64,000 nucleotides of DNA from Excoecaria cochinchinensis (Eukaryota; Streptophyta; Magnoliopsida; Malpighiales; Euphorbiaceae). Both the position numbers and the translations under genes were made by a program. Shown piece after piece: positions 61,313 through 64,000 of the stretch. Within the stretch, counting starts at the first letter, position 1. Each line of letters opens with the position of its first letter. The stretch spans positions 8,939,001 to 9,003,000 of the forward strand of contig CANTUQ010000031.1 of the NCBI GenBank assembly GCA_947683425.1. Reading direction: 5' to 3'. The notes under the pieces were generated by a model, which made no database searches, was not told the DNA's origin, and worked only from the letters and a program-made list of their open reading frames with translations.

Positions 61313-63804
61313 AATTATTCGCTCATTTTTGTGCTTTTTGTGCTGAGGTCAAAACTCAATTTAATGTTTCTGTTCGCATTTTGAGGAGTGATAATGCAAA
61401 AGAATACTTTTCAGATATTTTTCAAACATACATGGCTAAGAATGGTATACTTCATCAATCTTCATGTCCGGATACACCATCCCAAAATGGAGTTGCTGAG
61501 AGGAAAAACAGACATTTGCTTGAGACAGCACGAGCTCTTTTATTTCAGGCGAAAGTTCCTAAACAATTTTGGGCTGATGCGGTATCTACTGCTTGTTTCC
61601 TGATTAATCGCATGCCCTCTTCGGTGCTCGCTGGTGAGAGTCCCTACTCTGTTCTTTTTCCATCTAAGCCATTGTTTCCTATAGAACCAAGAATATTTGG
61701 AAGCACTTGTTTTGTTCGTGATGTATGGCCTCAGCTCACTAAATTGGATCCAAAATCACTGAAGTGTGTCTTCTTGGGGTATTCTCGTTTGCAAAAGGGG
61801 TACAGATGCTATTGTCCAGAACTTAACAGGTATTTTGTATCCATTGATGTTACTTTCTGGGAACATAAACCATTCTTCCCAGTTTCTGATTCAACAGGTC
61901 AGGGGTAGGAGGATAACTGGTTAGAATATAATGTTATTACGAGGTCAACAGTGGTTCCCATCCCTTCTCTTCCAAGTAATTTGGATCTTCCGGAATCAAG
62001 TAATCCTATTCCTACTACTGTAGATGATTCAACTGCATTTGTTCTAGCAAAACCACCTATATTACAAGTTTATTCCAGGAGACATGACACTCGCAATACA
62101 ATGTCTGAGCCACATTCATCATCCAGTCAAGTCTTAGATGATCTTGATCTTCCAATTGCCCTACGGAAAGGCAAACGCCAATGTACCTATCCTATTAGTA
62201 ATTTTGTCTCTTATGATCATTTGTCTCCAGCTACATGTTCTCTTATTGCTTCTCTTGACTCGATTTCAGTTCCTCGAACTGTTAAAGAAGCTTTATCTCA
62301 TTCCGGTTGGAGGAATGCAATGATAGAAGAGATAAATGCAATAGAGACAAATAACACTTGGGAATTGGTGAATTTACCAGAAGGGAAAAAGGCTGTAGGT
62401 TGCAAATGGGTCTTTACAGTCAAAGCTAATTCGGATGGTTCTGTAGCTCGACTTAAAGCTCGCCTTGTCGCAAAAGGGTATGTCCAGACTTATGGTGTGG
62501 ATTATTCTGATACTTTCTCTCCGGTCGCCAAATTGAGTTCGGTTCGTTTATTCATATCTTTGGCAGCATCCCAACACTGGTCTTTACATCAGTTGGATAT
62601 CAAAAATGCTTTCCTTCATGGCGATCTACAGGAAGAAGTCTATTTGGAGCAACCACCTGGTTTTGTTGCTCAGGGGGAGTATGGGAAAGTTTGTAAGCTG
62701 AAGAAATCCATGTATGGATTGAAGCAGAGTCCTCGTGCTTGGTTTGGAAAATTCAGTAAGGTTGTCCAGCAGTTTGGGTTAAAGAAAAGTCAGTGTGACC
62801 ATTCAGTTTTCTACAGACAATCGAAAGCTGGAATTATTCTTCTTGTTGTTTATGTTGATGATATTGTGATTACAGGAAGTGATTTGGCAGGAATTTCTTG
62901 CCTTAAGTCTTTCATGCAAGGGCAATTTTACACTAAAGATTTGGGTCTGTTGAAATATTTCTTGGGCATAGAAGTGTCGAGAAGTAAGAAGGAAATTTTC
63001 CTATCCCAAAGAAAATATGTTCTTGACTTACTTGCAGAAACTGGAAAACTAGGAGCTAAACCATGCAGTACTCCTATGGTTTCTAATGTACAACTTACAA
63101 AGGATGATGGTGATATCTTTGATGATCCAGAGAGATATCGGAGATTAGTTGGAAAATTGAATTATCTTACAGTAACTCGTCCAGATATCGCATTTCCAGT
63201 AAGTATTGTTAGTCAATTTATGGCTACTCCTACAGTCAAACATTGGGAAGCTCTAGAGCAAATCTTATGTTATTTAAAAGGTGCTCCTGGATTAGGAATA
63301 TTGTACAGTGACCATGGACATACTTGCATTGAATGTTTTACGGATGCAGATTGGGCAGGATCCAAAATTGATAGGAGATCAACTACAGGCTACTGTGTTT
63401 TTGTTGGAGGAAATTTAATATCTTGGAGGAGCAAGAAGCAAACTGTAGTATCCAGATCAAGTGCAGAATCTGAATACAGGGCTATGTCACAATCTATATG
63501 TGAAATATTATGGATTCGTCATTTACTTGCTGAAATTGGTATAAATTTCTCGTGTCCAGCAAAACTTTGGTGTGATAATCAGGCTGCTCTCCACATTGCT
63601 TCCAATCCAGTGTATCATGAGTGAACTAAACATATTGAAGTTGACTGTCACTTTATTCGTGAAAAGATTCAAGAAAATGTCACATCAACAGGACATGTGA
63701 AAACAGGAGAATTGGGTGATCTTTTTACAAAAGCTTTAACTGGATCTCGGGTGAAATATTTATGTAACAAGCTGGGCATGATTGACATCTATGCTCCAGC
63801 TTGA
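61312..63804 (+). pseudogene. Integrase C-terminal half, RT and RNase H of copia family K (broken)
   Basis: Begins inside the integrase core (ELFAHFCAFCAEVKTQFN, then LRSDNAKEYFS and GVAERKN, so the first catalytic Asp is absent). RT follows with YVDDIVITG (about 62851-62877). RNase H ends CNKLGMIDIYAPA at 63804. Only two in-frame stops are seen: TAG at 61906-61908 and TGA at 63622-63624. Protein sequence is very close to copia element C, so K and C are one lineage. Ends in TTGAGGGGAAG before the LTR. Confidence 0.88.
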
Positions 63805-63811
63805 GGGGAAG

Positions 63812-63972
63812 TGTTAAATACCATAATCTTAGGAATAAATTCAGGAGCAAATTAGGGAGCTCCTTTTGACTTAGCCTTCATTTTCTTTGACTTAGATTTC
63901 GTTGAATGTTGTATAAATATATGTTGATTATTAATACAAACTAAGGAACAATATTACCAGTGGATTTTCACA
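63812..63972 (+). repeat. 3' LTR of copia family K
   Basis: TGTTAAATACCAT...GGATTTTCACA, with TATAAATATATG in the middle. The right boundary is inferred from the CACA end, as in C (TTCTCACA); no second copy exists to confirm it. Confidence 0.7.
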
Positions 63973-64000
63973 AGATCCAACCGAGAACCACACCTCAACA
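63973..64000 (-). pseudogene. Probable continuation of chromovirus L
   Basis: Only 28 bases. On the minus strand they can be read in frame into the protease sequence that stops at 57365 (...GSRL then DIILRVDW), which would make the copia chimera one insertion into L. Too short for certainty. Confidence 0.35.

Larger units (their letters stand above)
57366..63972 (+). mobile_element. Chimeric Ty1/copia element J/K with two different LTRs
   Basis: The left end is a 146-bp LTR (57366-57511) of family J; the right end is a 161-bp LTR (63812-63972) of family K, which does not resemble the left one. Flanks are ATATC (57361-57365) and AGATC (63973-63977), four of five identical. Coding sequence switches family at about 61312. 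Both parts contain stops. Confidence 0.72.

Overview
This is plant nuclear DNA, most likely from a eudicot. It is AT-rich, has plant-type GT-AG introns, and is built almost entirely of transposable elements nested inside one another. No complete, clearly functional host gene was found. The species cannot be named from the sequence.

Layout. Positions 1-2126 are the 3' end (polypurine tract and 3' LTR) of a Ty3/gypsy element, F. Positions 2127-4216, 46959-49096 and 52033-about 52242 are pieces of one older, LTR-like AT-rich sequence, G. Into G went a Ty1/copia element, C (4217-46958, 165-bp LTRs, target duplication GTTTA on both sides). Into C went two Ty3/gypsy elements: B (4549-35619, plus strand) and D (37201-45542, minus strand). 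Into B went A (7728-21342, minus strand, duplication ACTAC) and a 2.7-kb solo LTR (21782-24524, duplication GGTAT). D was invaded by a CACTA-type DNA transposon, E (from 37360), which carries host-like exons. Nesting therefore reaches four levels (G > C > B > A).

A, B and D belong to the Tat/Ogre/Retand side of Ty3/gypsy: a second RNase H after the RT-linked one, very long LTRs, a shared primer-binding site, and tandem repeats in the 3' untranslated part. A is nearly intact, with one amber codon between gag and pol. B has the same reading frame with many stops. D is mostly deleted.

At 49097-52032 a non-autonomous hAT-like element (12-bp perfect terminal inverted repeats, 8-bp duplication ATATGAAG) sits inside G. 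It carries at least two host gene pieces head to head: the distal part of a class-B heat stress transcription factor on the minus strand, and a Nudix hydrolase gene on the plus strand with four well-formed introns, a complete Nudix box and a stop, but no start codon. With the exon-bearing CACTA element, this is the most interesting content of the window.

From 52243 to 57365 lie two in-phase exons of an unrecognised host-like gene (minus strand), fragments of two copia elements, and a deleted chromovirus, L. From 57366 to 63972 is a copia chimera: its 5' LTR, gag, integrase and early RT come from one family, and its integrase C-terminal half, RT, RNase H and 3' LTR from another. The last 28 bases probably return to L.
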